A stretch of DNA of 64,000 bases from Pseudofrankia inefficax (GTDB taxonomy: Bacteria > Actinomycetota > Actinomycetes > Frankiales > Frankiaceae): the NCBI RefSeq assembly GCF_000166135.1, contig NC_014666.1, positions 5,270,001-5,334,000 of the forward strand, in the 5' to 3' direction. A program made the position numbers and the translations under genes. The notes beneath the pieces are model-generated. The model made no database searches, was not told the DNA's origin, and saw only the letters and a list, made by a program, of their open reading frames with translations. Shown one piece after another: positions 25,479 through 33,661 of this stretch (the stretch's first letter is position 1; every line of letters starts with the position of its first letter).

Positions 25479-26255
25479 ATGGCGACCGAGAGCCGGGGAT
25501 CGCCCAACGGCGACCGCGCGACGCTGCGGGAGAAGCCGCAGCAGATAGCCGACGAGCTCCGCCGGCTGATCGTCTCCGGCGAGCTCGAGGACGGCGCCTC
25601 GCTGGGTCGCGAACCCGACCTGGTCGACCGCTTCGGAGTCTCCCGGCCCTCCCTTCGGGAAGCGCTGCGCATCCTGGAGGCCGACGGCCTGATCACGGTC
25701 AAGCGAGGCGTGCAGGGCGGGGTGATCGTCCATCAGCCGGACCGGCGGATGACCGCCCGCACCGCGGCGCTGCTGCTCCAGGCCCGCAACGTGCCGCTCG
25801 CGGACGTCTACGACGCGCGCAGCATGATCGAGCCGGCCGCCGCGCGCCTCGTCGCCCAGTCGCGCTCCCGCCGGTCCGCCGCCGCGGAGCTGCGGCGGCT
25901 CACCGCCGCGCAGCTTGAGGTGATCGACGACCCGGCGGCGTTCGGCCAGGCGAACTCCGCCTTCCACTCCCGTCTTGTCGAACTCGCCGGGAACCAGACC
26001 CTGAGCATCGTCGCCGAGATGCTGGCCGAGATCGTCGCGCGCGCCGTCGCCGCGGCCAGTCAGCCGGACGAGGCCAGGGACACCGCGGCGATCCGCGCGC
26101 GCGGGCTGCGGTCCCAGGCCAGGCTCGCCGCGCTCGTCGAGGCCGGCGACGCGAGCGCCGCCGAGGCGCACTGGGCTGAGCACATGAAGGTCGTCGGCCG
26201 CATCATGCTCACCCAGCGCCCGAAGACCGTCATCGACCTGATGCAGCACTACTGA
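25479..26255 (+). CDS. GntR family (FadR/FCD-type) transcriptional regulator
   Basis: A 258-aa regulator. The N-terminal winged helix (about 18-85) contains L-G-R-E-P-D-L-V-D-R-F-G-V-S-R-P-S-L-R-E-A-L-R-I-L. It is followed by a helical FCD-like effector domain (about 105-240) with E-P-A-A-A-R-L and N-x-x-F-H-S. FCD proteins bind acids or acyl-CoAs, often with a metal. GGAAGGAGAGGG precedes ATG 25479. It is a good candidate for controlling the adjacent catabolic genes, but the AT-rich palindromes do not look like the usual FadR site. The last codons and stop lie in a 19-bp tandem repeat. Confidence 0.93.
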   Translation: MATESRGSPNGDRATLREKPQQIADELRRLIVSGELEDGASLGREPDLVDRFGVSRPSLREALRILEADGLITVKRGVQGGVIVHQPDRRMTARTAALLLQARNVPLADVYDARSMIEPAAARLVAQSRSRRSAAAELRRLTAAQLEVIDDPAAFGQANSAFHSRLVELAGNQTLSIVAEMLAEIVARAVAAASQPDEARDTAAIRARGLRSQARLAALVEAGDASAAEAHWAEHMKVVGRIMLTQRPKTVIDLMQHY

Positions 26256-26290
26256 CCTGATGCGGCACTACTGAGATGCAGCACTACTGA
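26235..26290. repeat. 19-bp tandem repeat over a gene end
   Basis: GACCTGATGCAGCACTACT occurs at 26235-26253, a one-base variant at 26254-26272, and a truncated third copy ends at 26290. The first copy encodes the C-terminal D-L-M-Q-H-Y of the GntR protein, and each boundary re-creates a TGA. It looks like a local duplication that would buffer stop-codon loss. Confidence 0.8.
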
Positions 26291-26351
26291 GCGGCCCTCG
26301 GCGACCGGAGCACGGCCCGTCGGCCCCGGTCGCGGCGCCTGCCGGCGTTCG

Positions 26352-26831
26352 TCAGGAGGCCCCGGCCTTCCCTCTCGCCCGCGCGGCGACCGTCAGGGCT
26401 TTGGCCGCCAGCGCCTTCCCGGCGCCGCGGGCGCTCGCGGCCAGGAACGTCGCCCAGTCGAAGTAGTCCCGCCACAGCACGACCTGGCCGTCCCGCACCT
26501 CGAAGGTGCCGCACACCCAGAACTCGGCCTCCCACGCGCCGGCGCGCAGCACGTCGGTCCGTTCGGTCAGCACGATCGGCCCGTCGGCCGCGATGTGATG
26601 GGTGCGAGCCTCGAAACCGGTGCTGTACCGAACCATCCCCCACAGCTGCCGCGCGACGGCGGCGCGTCCCCTGGCCGCCGGGAGCGGGACGTTCTGATAG
26701 ACGACGTCGTCCGAGACGAGCCGGAGCGCGGCGTCGACGTCGAGCCGCTCCAGCGCCGCCAGAAAGGCCCGGACGACGGATTTCGGGTCCGAGGCCTCGT
26801 CCGTGCCGGGTACGGCCTGCGCGTCTGCCAT
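26352..26831 (-). CDS. Limonene-1,2-epoxide hydrolase-like (SnoaL fold) protein
   Basis: A 159-aa protein of the NTF2/SnoaL-like fold. Residues that line up with the limonene epoxide hydrolase active site are present with the right spacing: Y45-x-N47, then R91-x-D93 exactly 46 residues later, and D122/D125 in W-R-D-Y-F-D. In the Rhodococcus enzyme the matching residues are Tyr53, Asn55, Arg99, Asp101 and Asp132. It probably opens an epoxide with water. AGGAGCAG precedes ATG 26831. It is convergent with the GntR gene and downstream of a membrane-protein gene. Its presence supports a terpenoid-like substrate for the island. Confidence 0.85.
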   Translation of the reverse strand: MADAQAVPGTDEASDPKSVVRAFLAALERLDVDAALRLVSDDVVYQNVPLPAARGRAAVARQLWGMVRYSTGFEARTHHIAADGPIVLTERTDVLRAGAWEAEFWVCGTFEVRDGQVVLWRDYFDWATFLAASARGAGKALAAKALTVAARARGKAGAS

Positions 26832-26866
26832 GACTGCTCCTGCGGAACGTGGGGGCCGGTGTCGGC

Positions 26867-27532
26867 TCAACCGACCGGCACGGGGGCGCGGGGACCGGCC
26901 GCCGGACCGGTGGCACGCAGGTACACGGCCACCGAGACGCAGGTGATGGCGGCCCAGACGCACCACAGCGAGGTGACGGCATCGGTCGCGACCCAGGCCA
27001 GCACCGCGACCGCGGCCAGATTGACGATGCCATACCAGCGCAGGAACCGCCGGCCGGAGATGATCAGCGCACCGCACGTGCTGACGAGGTACAGAATGAT
27101 CACTGCCGGTCCGGCCTGCAGATGGACGTGATAGACGATGTGATGCCCGTCGGCGCGGGCCACGAAGGGCCGGGTGAGCAGGGCCACGCCCAGCCAGACG
27201 GAGCAGAGCACACCGGCGACCAGCGTGACGATCTCCATCGCCCGATGCGTCGCCGAGCGTTCCAGCAACAGCGCCATCACGGGTATGTACACCGGCAGGA
27301 CGACGAAGGCGATGACCAGGTAGACCGTGGTCGCGACCGTGAGGACCCGGCCGCTGACGTCACCGCGCAGACCCCACCAGACGAACGCCTCGACCAGCGA
27401 GTGGCCGGCCAGCAGGAGTGGCAGCGCGGCCAGCGGCCACTGCGCGCGGTCGCGAACGTGGCGGGCGGCGTCGATACCGACACCGCCGATCACGATGCCG
27501 GCCACGACATCGGCCTCCGGAGAGAAACACAT
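26867..27532 (-). CDS. Integral membrane protein of the DUF6629 type
   Basis: A 221-aa protein that begins M-C-F-S-P-E-A-D, the recognisable opening of an uncharacterised actinobacterial membrane family (DUF6629). About seven hydrophobic helices follow with short loops, including A-L-P-L-L-L-A-G-H-S-L-V-E-A and A-V-I-I-L-Y-L-V-S-T. GGGGGCGG lies just before ATG 27532. It is followed by the epoxide-hydrolase-like gene 35 bases downstream on the same strand, possibly co-transcribed. Function is unknown. Confidence 0.8.
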   Translation of the reverse strand: MCFSPEADVVAGIVIGGVGIDAARHVRDRAQWPLAALPLLLAGHSLVEAFVWWGLRGDVSGRVLTVATTVYLVIAFVVLPVYIPVMALLLERSATHRAMEIVTLVAGVLCSVWLGVALLTRPFVARADGHHIVYHVHLQAGPAVIILYLVSTCGALIISGRRFLRWYGIVNLAAVAVLAWVATDAVTSLWCVWAAITCVSVAVYLRATGPAAGPRAPVPVG

Positions 27533-27697
27533 TCCGCCCCCATTTGCGCACCGCGCCCGCCTCCGCCAGCTCTGAGTATCTCGTGCCGACTGTCCACGTC
27601 GCGGCCAGAATCGGCGCTCGTGATCCTTGGCATGCGGCGCACGACCGGAACCGGACCTCTGCGGCACGCGTCGAAGGCGGGCAACGAGGAGGGAAAC

Positions 27698-28831
27698 ATG
27701 GGGACTTTGTTGTTCCGCTCGTCGCCACGGCTGGCTCCGGCGCGGCCCGCCGGCGCCGCTCGTCGCGACGGACGGCGTGCTCTTCGGCCGGCGGTGGCCG
27801 CCGTCGCCGCGCTGGGTCTGGTCCTCTGCTGCACCCTGACGGCCTGTGCGCGGGCAGGTGGCGCGGCGGAGGCGGGGCCGGCGCGAACCGGCTCGCGGCC
27901 GAGCGATGCCACGCCGGCGCCGCCCAGCTGGCGAACGGAGTCGTTCCTGGACGCCGTCGTGGATGTCCCGGCCTCCTGGGGGTTCGACGCCGCGCCCACG
28001 AGCGACTGGTGTGTGCCGCTGGGGCAGTCACCCGCCGGCCCCCGACAGCCGTACGTGGACACCCGAGGCCCTGGCTCGGTGGTGATGATGATCGGTTGCC
28101 CGGGCGGCACCCACGGGCCCGACCTCAACGGGAGCGGCGTGCCACCCGAGTACTGGACCACGCACCTGTGGTTCGCCGCCACGCCGGCACCCGCCGGGAG
28201 TGCGCGGGTGCCCGACGGGCGGGTGAGCGCCGACGGCTGGACCAGGATCGTCCGCACGGTCGGCTCGGCGAAGGTGCTCGTCCTGTCGGACGGCGCGCAT
28301 CTGGGCGACGCCGAGCGGGTCATCGCGTCCGCCCGGCGGGCCACGGTCGACCCGCACGGGTGCGCCGCCAGCTCACCGATCCAGGCTGGCGGCTTCGTCA
28401 GACCTGCCCACCCGTTCGACGTCGCCGGCCTGCGCGCCGTGGGCGGTGCCGCCGTCTGCCTCTACGACCTGAGCCGTCCCGTGGGCACCCCCGGGCTGGT
28501 GGCCTTTCGCGCGATCGGTGGGCCTGACGCGACGGCACTGCTCGCCGCGATCCAGGCGGCACCCGTCGGCGGCGGTCCCGACGCGCCGCAGGACTGCGTG
28601 AAGGGCGAGTCGGGCGACACAGCGATCGTGTTGCGGCTGGTAGCGGCCGGCGTGGCCCGCGAGGCGTACGTCTACTACGACTGGTGCTTCGGCAACGGCA
28701 TCGACGACGGCACGGCCCTGCGAGCGCTGACCACCGACGACTGCGGCCCGCTCTGGGCCGAACGCGTCACGCTGTGGAGCGGCCCGGGCGGCCCCTTCCA
28801 GGTATGCCATCGCCCCACCACCCATTCGTGA
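27698..28831 (+). CDS. Putative secreted lipoprotein, function unknown
   Basis: A 377-aa protein. The basic N-region (R-R-D-G-R-R-A-L-R) is followed by a hydrophobic helix and the lipobox L-T-A-C, so it is predicted to be lipid-anchored on the cell surface after cleavage. The mature part is cysteine-rich (about nine Cys) and shows an internal duplication pattern of C-x-x-D-L-S-R-P-like segments. No enzymatic motif is recognised. GAGGAGGGAAAC precedes ATG 27698, which I preferred over upstream in-frame codons without a ribosome binding site. Its promoter region is shared with the divergent DUF6629-type gene. Confidence 0.8.
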   Translation: MGTLLFRSSPRLAPARPAGAARRDGRRALRPAVAAVAALGLVLCCTLTACARAGGAAEAGPARTGSRPSDATPAPPSWRTESFLDAVVDVPASWGFDAAPTSDWCVPLGQSPAGPRQPYVDTRGPGSVVMMIGCPGGTHGPDLNGSGVPPEYWTTHLWFAATPAPAGSARVPDGRVSADGWTRIVRTVGSAKVLVLSDGAHLGDAERVIASARRATVDPHGCAASSPIQAGGFVRPAHPFDVAGLRAVGGAAVCLYDLSRPVGTPGLVAFRAIGGPDATALLAAIQAAPVGGGPDAPQDCVKGESGDTAIVLRLVAAGVAREAYVYYDWCFGNGIDDGTALRALTTDDCGPLWAERVTLWSGPGGPFQVCHRPTTHS

Positions 28832-28872
28832 GGCCACGCGCCCGCGGGCCAGCCGTGGGAGCGGCCCGGTGG

Positions 28873-29061
28873 TCAGGCCCGACGGCGGGCCAGCAGGCTG
28901 CCGATTCCGCCGCCGAACAGGCCGATCGCGCCCAGCAGGATCCCGAAGACGCCGAAGGTCGTCGGGGTGTCCCAGGAGATGGCGGTGGTGAAGGCGAGGA
29001 GAACCCCGATCACGATCAGGGTGATGGCGGCCAACGTTCCGATGATGCCCAAGTCGTTCAT
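28873..29061 (-). CDS. Small two-helix membrane protein
   Basis: A 62-aa protein made of two hydrophobic helices (I-I-G-T-L-A-A-I-T-L-I-V-I-G-V-L-L and F-G-V-F-G-I-L-L-G-A-I-G-L-F) ending in the basic tail L-L-A-R-R-R-A. Its composition and length fit small actinobacterial membrane proteins. The ribosome binding site is weak (GGTAGG, about 13 bases upstream). No function is known. Confidence 0.6.
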   Translation of the reverse strand: MNDLGIIGTLAAITLIVIGVLLAFTTAISWDTPTTFGVFGILLGAIGLFGGGIGSLLARRRA

Positions 29062-29242
29062 GCCGGCGGCCTACCCGGCGATCACCCGCGTTAACACATT
29101 CCTCGCGCTGGTCTCGGCCGGCCAGCCTGACCGCGCCGTACCGCGCCTGCGGTACGGCCCGATGACCGCGTCGGGTGGACGTCGCCGCGCTGCTTTCGCG
29201 GGACCGTGAAACTGCCACATTCCAGCTCCTGGAGGCAGTCCC

Positions 29243-31438
29243 GTGTCCTTTCTCGCCCGGTGGTGCGCCCGGCATCGCCTCATCGTCCTGGGCGGCTGGG
29301 TCGGCGCCGTCGCCGTCCTGGTCGGCCTCGTCCTCGGGATGGGGTCGGACTTCAAGACCGTCGCCGACCTGCCCCACAGTGAGTCGACACACGCGTACGA
29401 GGTGCTCGGCGCCTCGTCCGGGTCCTCCGCCGAGACCGGGCGCATCGTCTGGCACACCACCGGTGTGGCCGTCGACGCGCCCGAGATCCGCGCCGACGTC
29501 GGCGCGATGCTGACCCGCGTCGCGTCGCTGCCGGGCGTCACGGCCGTCACGAGTCCCTATACCGCGGGCGGTTCCGCGCAGCTCAGCACCAGCCAGGACA
29601 CGGCCTACGCGACCGTGACGGTGACCGGCGACGTCGACCGGGTCCAGCAGGTCGCGCGGTCGATCGGGACGAGCCAGCTGCGGGTGGAGACCGGCGGGCA
29701 GGCCTTCGCGCCGAAGACGAAGTCGGGTGGCCTGGCCGAGGTGGTCGGGATCCTGGCGGCGCTGGCGGTGCTGCTGGTGGCGTTCCGCTCCGCCTGGGCC
29801 GCCGTCCTGCCGATCATCACCGGGGTCGTCGGCGTGGTGGCGTCGCTGCTGTTCGTCATGGTCGGTTCCCATGTCGTGGACCTGTCGAGCGAATCGATCA
29901 CGATGGGGTCGCTGATCGGGCTGGGCGTCGGGATCGACTACGCGCTGTTCATCGTCGACCGGCACCGCAAGGCCCTGATGGCGGGGGCGTCGGTGCGCGA
30001 GGCCGTCGAGCAGGCCGAGAACACCAACGGCCGGGCGGTGATCTTCGCCGGGCTGACGGTGATCGCGGCGTTGCTGGCGATGGTCGTGGTCGGCATGGGG
30101 GTGCTCACCGGCATGGGGCAGGCCGCCGCGGTCACCGTGCTGTTCACGGTGCTGGCCGCGGTGACGCTGCTGCCCGCGTTGCTGTCCTGCCTGGGCCTGC
30201 GCGTGCTGTCCCGTCGCCAGCGCCGCCAGTTGGCGGCCGGCGGCGCGGCGCCCGGCGCCCCGGAGGTGCGGCATCGCCGTTCGCCCGCCCGGCGCTGGGG
30301 CGCGTTCGTCACCCGGGTCCCCGGGCCGATGGCGGTCCTCGCGCTGGTCCTGCTGGCGGCACTCGCGGTCCCGGCGCTGTCGATGCGGGTCGGCCAGGCC
30401 GACGCCGGCAGCGACCCGGCCGGCTCCGCGTCCCGGCAGTACTTTGAGCTGATGAGCCCGGCGTTCGGCGAGGGCATCGACGCGACCCTGCTGCTGGTGG
30501 CCGAGACGCCCGACCCCGGTGCGGCCCAGGCCCTGGGCACGCTGGTCGGGAACCTGTCCTCGGTGCCCGACGTCGCCGCGGTCTCGCCCGCGACCGCCGC
30601 CGGCACCGGCGTCCAGGTGGTGCGGGTGACGCCGTCGAGCAGCGCGGGAGCCCAGGCGACCGTCGGCCTGGTGGATCACCTGCGCACGAGCGTGATCCCG
30701 GCCGCGGAGGCCGGCAGCCAGCTGCGGGTGTCCGTCGGCGGCGAGACGGCGACCAACATCGACGTCGCGCACGCGCTCATGAGCAAGCTCCCGCTGTACC
30801 TGCTGCTGGTGGCCGCGCTCGGGTTCCTGCTGCTGACGGTGGCCTTCCGCAGCCTGCTGGTGCCGCTGGTCGGAGCGGTCAGCAACCTCGCGACGATCGT
30901 CGTCGGCCTCGGGGTGATCACCGCGGTGTTCCAGTGGGGCTGGGCCAGCAGGCTGCTCGGCGTCGGGGACGGCGCGCCGATCTCGTACATCGTCCCCGTC
31001 ATGATCGTCGGCGTGATGTCCGGCCTGTCGATGGACTACCAGGTGTTCCTGGTCAGCCGCATCCGGGAGGAGTGGACGCACAGCCAGGACAACGCGCGGT
31101 CGATCCGGACGGGCGTCGCGGAGACCGCGAAGGTCATCGCGACGGCGGCGGTGATCATGCTGTGCGTGTTCTCCTCGTTCGGGTTCAGCGGCCAGCGGAT
31201 CGTCGCCTGCATCGGCGTCGGCCTGGCGCTGGCTGTCGTCGTCGACGCCTTCGTGGTCCGGATGGTGCTCGTCCCGGCGGTGCTGCGCCTGATCGGCGGG
31301 CGGGTGTGGGCCTACCCTCGGTGGGCCGAACGCGTCACCCCGCGCCTGAGCGTCGAGGGGCCGCCGCAGGCGAGGGAGGCCGCGCAGCCCGCGCGCGTCC
31401 TGACCACCGTGGGCTCCGTCGGCGCCGGCGAGCTCTGA
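29243..31438 (+). CDS. MMPL family (RND superfamily) transporter
   Basis: A 731-aa inner-membrane exporter with the twofold RND layout: one helix, a large extracytoplasmic loop and five helices, repeated. The proton-relay signature G-I-D-Y-A-L-F-I-V-D-R is in the first half and L-S-M-D-Y-Q-V-F-L-V-S-R in the second. MMPL proteins export lipids, siderophores or cell-wall glycolipids in actinobacteria. GTG 29243 has CTGGAGG upstream. A histidine kinase and response regulator follow on the same strand after 58 bases of short repeats, so the three genes may form one regulatory unit. The cargo is unknown. Confidence 0.92.
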   Translation: MSFLARWCARHRLIVLGGWVGAVAVLVGLVLGMGSDFKTVADLPHSESTHAYEVLGASSGSSAETGRIVWHTTGVAVDAPEIRADVGAMLTRVASLPGVTAVTSPYTAGGSAQLSTSQDTAYATVTVTGDVDRVQQVARSIGTSQLRVETGGQAFAPKTKSGGLAEVVGILAALAVLLVAFRSAWAAVLPIITGVVGVVASLLFVMVGSHVVDLSSESITMGSLIGLGVGIDYALFIVDRHRKALMAGASVREAVEQAENTNGRAVIFAGLTVIAALLAMVVVGMGVLTGMGQAAAVTVLFTVLAAVTLLPALLSCLGLRVLSRRQRRQLAAGGAAPGAPEVRHRRSPARRWGAFVTRVPGPMAVLALVLLAALAVPALSMRVGQADAGSDPAGSASRQYFELMSPAFGEGIDATLLLVAETPDPGAAQALGTLVGNLSSVPDVAAVSPATAAGTGVQVVRVTPSSSAGAQATVGLVDHLRTSVIPAAEAGSQLRVSVGGETATNIDVAHALMSKLPLYLLLVAALGFLLLTVAFRSLLVPLVGAVSNLATIVVGLGVITAVFQWGWASRLLGVGDGAPISYIVPVMIVGVMSGLSMDYQVFLVSRIREEWTHSQDNARSIRTGVAETAKVIATAAVIMLCVFSSFGFSGQRIVACIGVGLALAVVVDAFVVRMVLVPAVLRLIGGRVWAYPRWAERVTPRLSVEGPPQAREAAQPARVLTTVGSVGAGEL

Positions 31439-31487
31439 CCCCAGCCAGCCCTGATCCCAGCCCGCTCTGACCCCAGCCCGCTCTGAC
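31432..31487. repeat. Short CCAGCCCGCTCTGAC repeats
   Basis: Three to four imperfect 15-17-base units built on CTCTGACCCCAGCC fill the gap between the MMPL gene and the kinase gene. The first unit includes the MMPL stop codon. Confidence 0.7.
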
Positions 31488-31496
31488 CGAGGGACC

Positions 31497-32849
31497 GTGA
31501 CGACCCACCGACTCCCCGCCGGGATCACCGGCGACCGCACCGGGTGGCGGTGCCTGCTCAGCGAGAGCAGGCGCCCCACCCGGTGGGATGCCGTCGCCAC
31601 GGCCGCCACGCTGGTCACGATGACGGTCGCGACCATCCTGCGCACGAGCGAGCCCACCGCGCCGGGAACGGCGCGGCTGGTCTTCCTGGTGCTCGCGTGG
31701 CTGCCGCTGCTGGTCCGGACCTACTGGCCCGAGCCGGTCCTGGCCGTCGTCCTGGCCGTCGAGGCCGGCCAGCTCGTGGTGATGCGTGACCTAGGCGCCG
31801 GTCTGGTCGGCGGCCTCGCCGTCGCCGCCTACCAGCCGGTGCCGGTCGCCACGATGCTCGCGGTCTACACGGTGGCGTCGCGTCGCCGGCAACGCGACGG
31901 CTGGGTCACCGGAGCCGTCAGCGCGTTCCTGCTGCTGGTCACGGCGCTGCTGTTCCAGGAGATCGAGCTGATCGGCACGGACGTCGTCATGACCGAGCTC
32001 GTCCTGATCGCCGCGGCCGTGGGCGTCGGGGTCCGAGCCCGCCAGGACACCCGCGCCCGACGGGCCCGCGAGGCCCGCGAGCAGTCCCGCCAGGCCGTGC
32101 TGGAGGAACGGCTGCGGATCGCCCGCGAGCTGCACGACACCCTCGCCCACGACCTCGCCCTCGTCGACGCGCAGGCCGGGGTCGCCGACTACCTGCTCGA
32201 CCTCGACCCACCGGCCGCGCGCCGCGCCCTGCGCGACATCACCCAGCACACCTCGGCGGCGATCGACGACCTGCGGGCCACCCTCGTCCTGCTGCGCCAG
32301 GACGTCGACGAGACCGACCGCCCCACCGACGGGCCCGACCCGGATCGGCGGGCCGACGGAGATCCCACCCGCGACCGCGCGCTGCCCCCGGTCCCCGGCC
32401 TGGACCGGCTCGACGGGCTGCTCGACCGGTTCCGCGACGCCGGCACCCCCGTCAGCCTCGACACCGTCGGCGAACCGGCGTCGCTCGGCCATCACAGCGA
32501 CCTGGCGGCCTACCGGATCATCCAGGAGGCGCTGACCAACGCGACCAAGCACGCCCCCGGCGCCCCGGTGAGCCTCAGCCTGCGCTGGGCCCCGCGCCAT
32601 CTGGAGGTCGAGATCCGCAACCCGCCCGCTGGCCTGCCCACCAGCACCCGCGGTGTCGGGACGGGGCACGGCCTGATCGGCCTGCGCGAGCGCGCCCGCG
32701 CCGCGCACGGCACGTTCGACGCCGGCCCGACCCGCGACGGTGGCTACCGGGTCGCGGCCGAGCTGCCGATCAGGGCACACCACACCACCGGCGGGCCGGG
32801 CGTTCCCGGCCCGGACGCCGCAGGGCAGACCGAGGAGCCCCAGCCGTGA
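31497..32849 (+). CDS. NarL-type sensor histidine kinase
   Basis: A 450-aa HisKA_3 kinase. The N-terminal 170 residues form about four to five membrane helices. The dimerisation helix with the phospho-acceptor reads A-R-E-L-H-D-T-L-A-H-D-L at about 205-216. The ATPase domain shows E-A-L-T-N-A-T-K-H-A (N box) and G-T-G-H-G-L-I-G-L-R-E-R-A (G box). GTG 31497 has GAGGG upstream. The stop overlaps the GTG of the response regulator (GTGA), making a classic two-component pair. With no extracellular domain it probably senses membrane stress or a lipid. Confidence 0.93.
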   Translation: MTTHRLPAGITGDRTGWRCLLSESRRPTRWDAVATAATLVTMTVATILRTSEPTAPGTARLVFLVLAWLPLLVRTYWPEPVLAVVLAVEAGQLVVMRDLGAGLVGGLAVAAYQPVPVATMLAVYTVASRRRQRDGWVTGAVSAFLLLVTALLFQEIELIGTDVVMTELVLIAAAVGVGVRARQDTRARRAREAREQSRQAVLEERLRIARELHDTLAHDLALVDAQAGVADYLLDLDPPAARRALRDITQHTSAAIDDLRATLVLLRQDVDETDRPTDGPDPDRRADGDPTRDRALPPVPGLDRLDGLLDRFRDAGTPVSLDTVGEPASLGHHSDLAAYRIIQEALTNATKHAPGAPVSLSLRWAPRHLEVEIRNPPAGLPTSTRGVGTGHGLIGLRERARAAHGTFDAGPTRDGGYRVAAELPIRAHHTTGGPGVPGPDAAGQTEEPQP

Positions 32850-33529
32850 CCGCCCCGATCAGGGTCCTGCTCGCCGACGACCAGGAACTGCTGCGCGCCA
32901 CCTTCCGGCTTCTGTTGGACGCCGCGCCGGGCATCGAGGTCGTCGGCGAGGCCGGCACCGGCCGCGAGGCCGTCGCGGTGGTCCGCGCGACCAACCCCGA
33001 CGTCGTCCTCATGGACATCCGGATGCCCGACCTCGACGGCATCGCCGCCACCGCTCAGATCACCGCCGACGAGGCCCTCGCCGGGGTGCACATCCTCGTC
33101 CTCACCACCTTCGAGACCGACGAGCTCGTCCTCGCCGCCCTGCGCGCCGGCGCCAGCGGCTACCTCGGCAAGGGCGTGGCGCCGAACACGCTGCTCGACG
33201 CGATCCGGACCGTCGCGGCCGGCGAGTCCCTACTGTCACCCACCGCGACCACAGCGCTGGTCCGACGTTTCCTGGCGAGTCCCCAGCCACGGCTCGACGC
33301 CAGGCTCCCCGCGATGACCGACCTCACCGCCCGGGAACGCGAGATCACCGTCCTGGTCGCCCGCGGGCTTTCCAACGAGGAGATCGCGGAACTGCTGGTC
33401 ATCAGCCCCGCGACCGCCAAGACCCACGTCAACCGTGCCATGACCAAGGTGCACGCCCGCGACCGTGCCCAGCTCGTTGTGTTCGCCTACGAAAACGGCC
33501 TCATGACTCCCGGGGGCCGGACGCCCTGA
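32846..33529 (+). CDS. LuxR/NarL family response regulator
   Basis: A 227-aa regulator. The receiver domain (about 1-120) has the acidic pair A-D-D and the phospho-Asp in V-V-L-M-D-I-R-M-P-D, and the switch Lys lies in Y-L-G-K-G. The C-terminal LuxR helix-turn-helix reads L-T-A-R-E-R-E-I-T-V-L-V-A-R-G-L-S-N-E-E. It overlaps its cognate kinase by four bases. The nearest plausible target is the MMPL exporter operon upstream. Confidence 0.95.
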   Translation: MTAPIRVLLADDQELLRATFRLLLDAAPGIEVVGEAGTGREAVAVVRATNPDVVLMDIRMPDLDGIAATAQITADEALAGVHILVLTTFETDELVLAALRAGASGYLGKGVAPNTLLDAIRTVAAGESLLSPTATTALVRRFLASPQPRLDARLPAMTDLTAREREITVLVARGLSNEEIAELLVISPATAKTHVNRAMTKVHARDRAQLVVFAYENGLMTPGGRTP

Positions 33530-33661
33530 GAGCACCGGCCGGGCCGCACTCGGGGCTTTGGTACCTTCCCGTAGCCGGGCCCGCCAACGCCCTGGAATTC
33601 CGGCTGCCGCGGCATTCAGCCGGCGGGGCGGCACAGTCCGAGGACGCGAGGAGGAGAATCC

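Noticed and set aside
28373-31657. 1094-codon minus-strand frame opposite the MMPL gene
   Set aside because: The plus-strand frame has clear MMPL motifs and a ribosome binding site; the minus frame is His/Asp/Arg low complexity.
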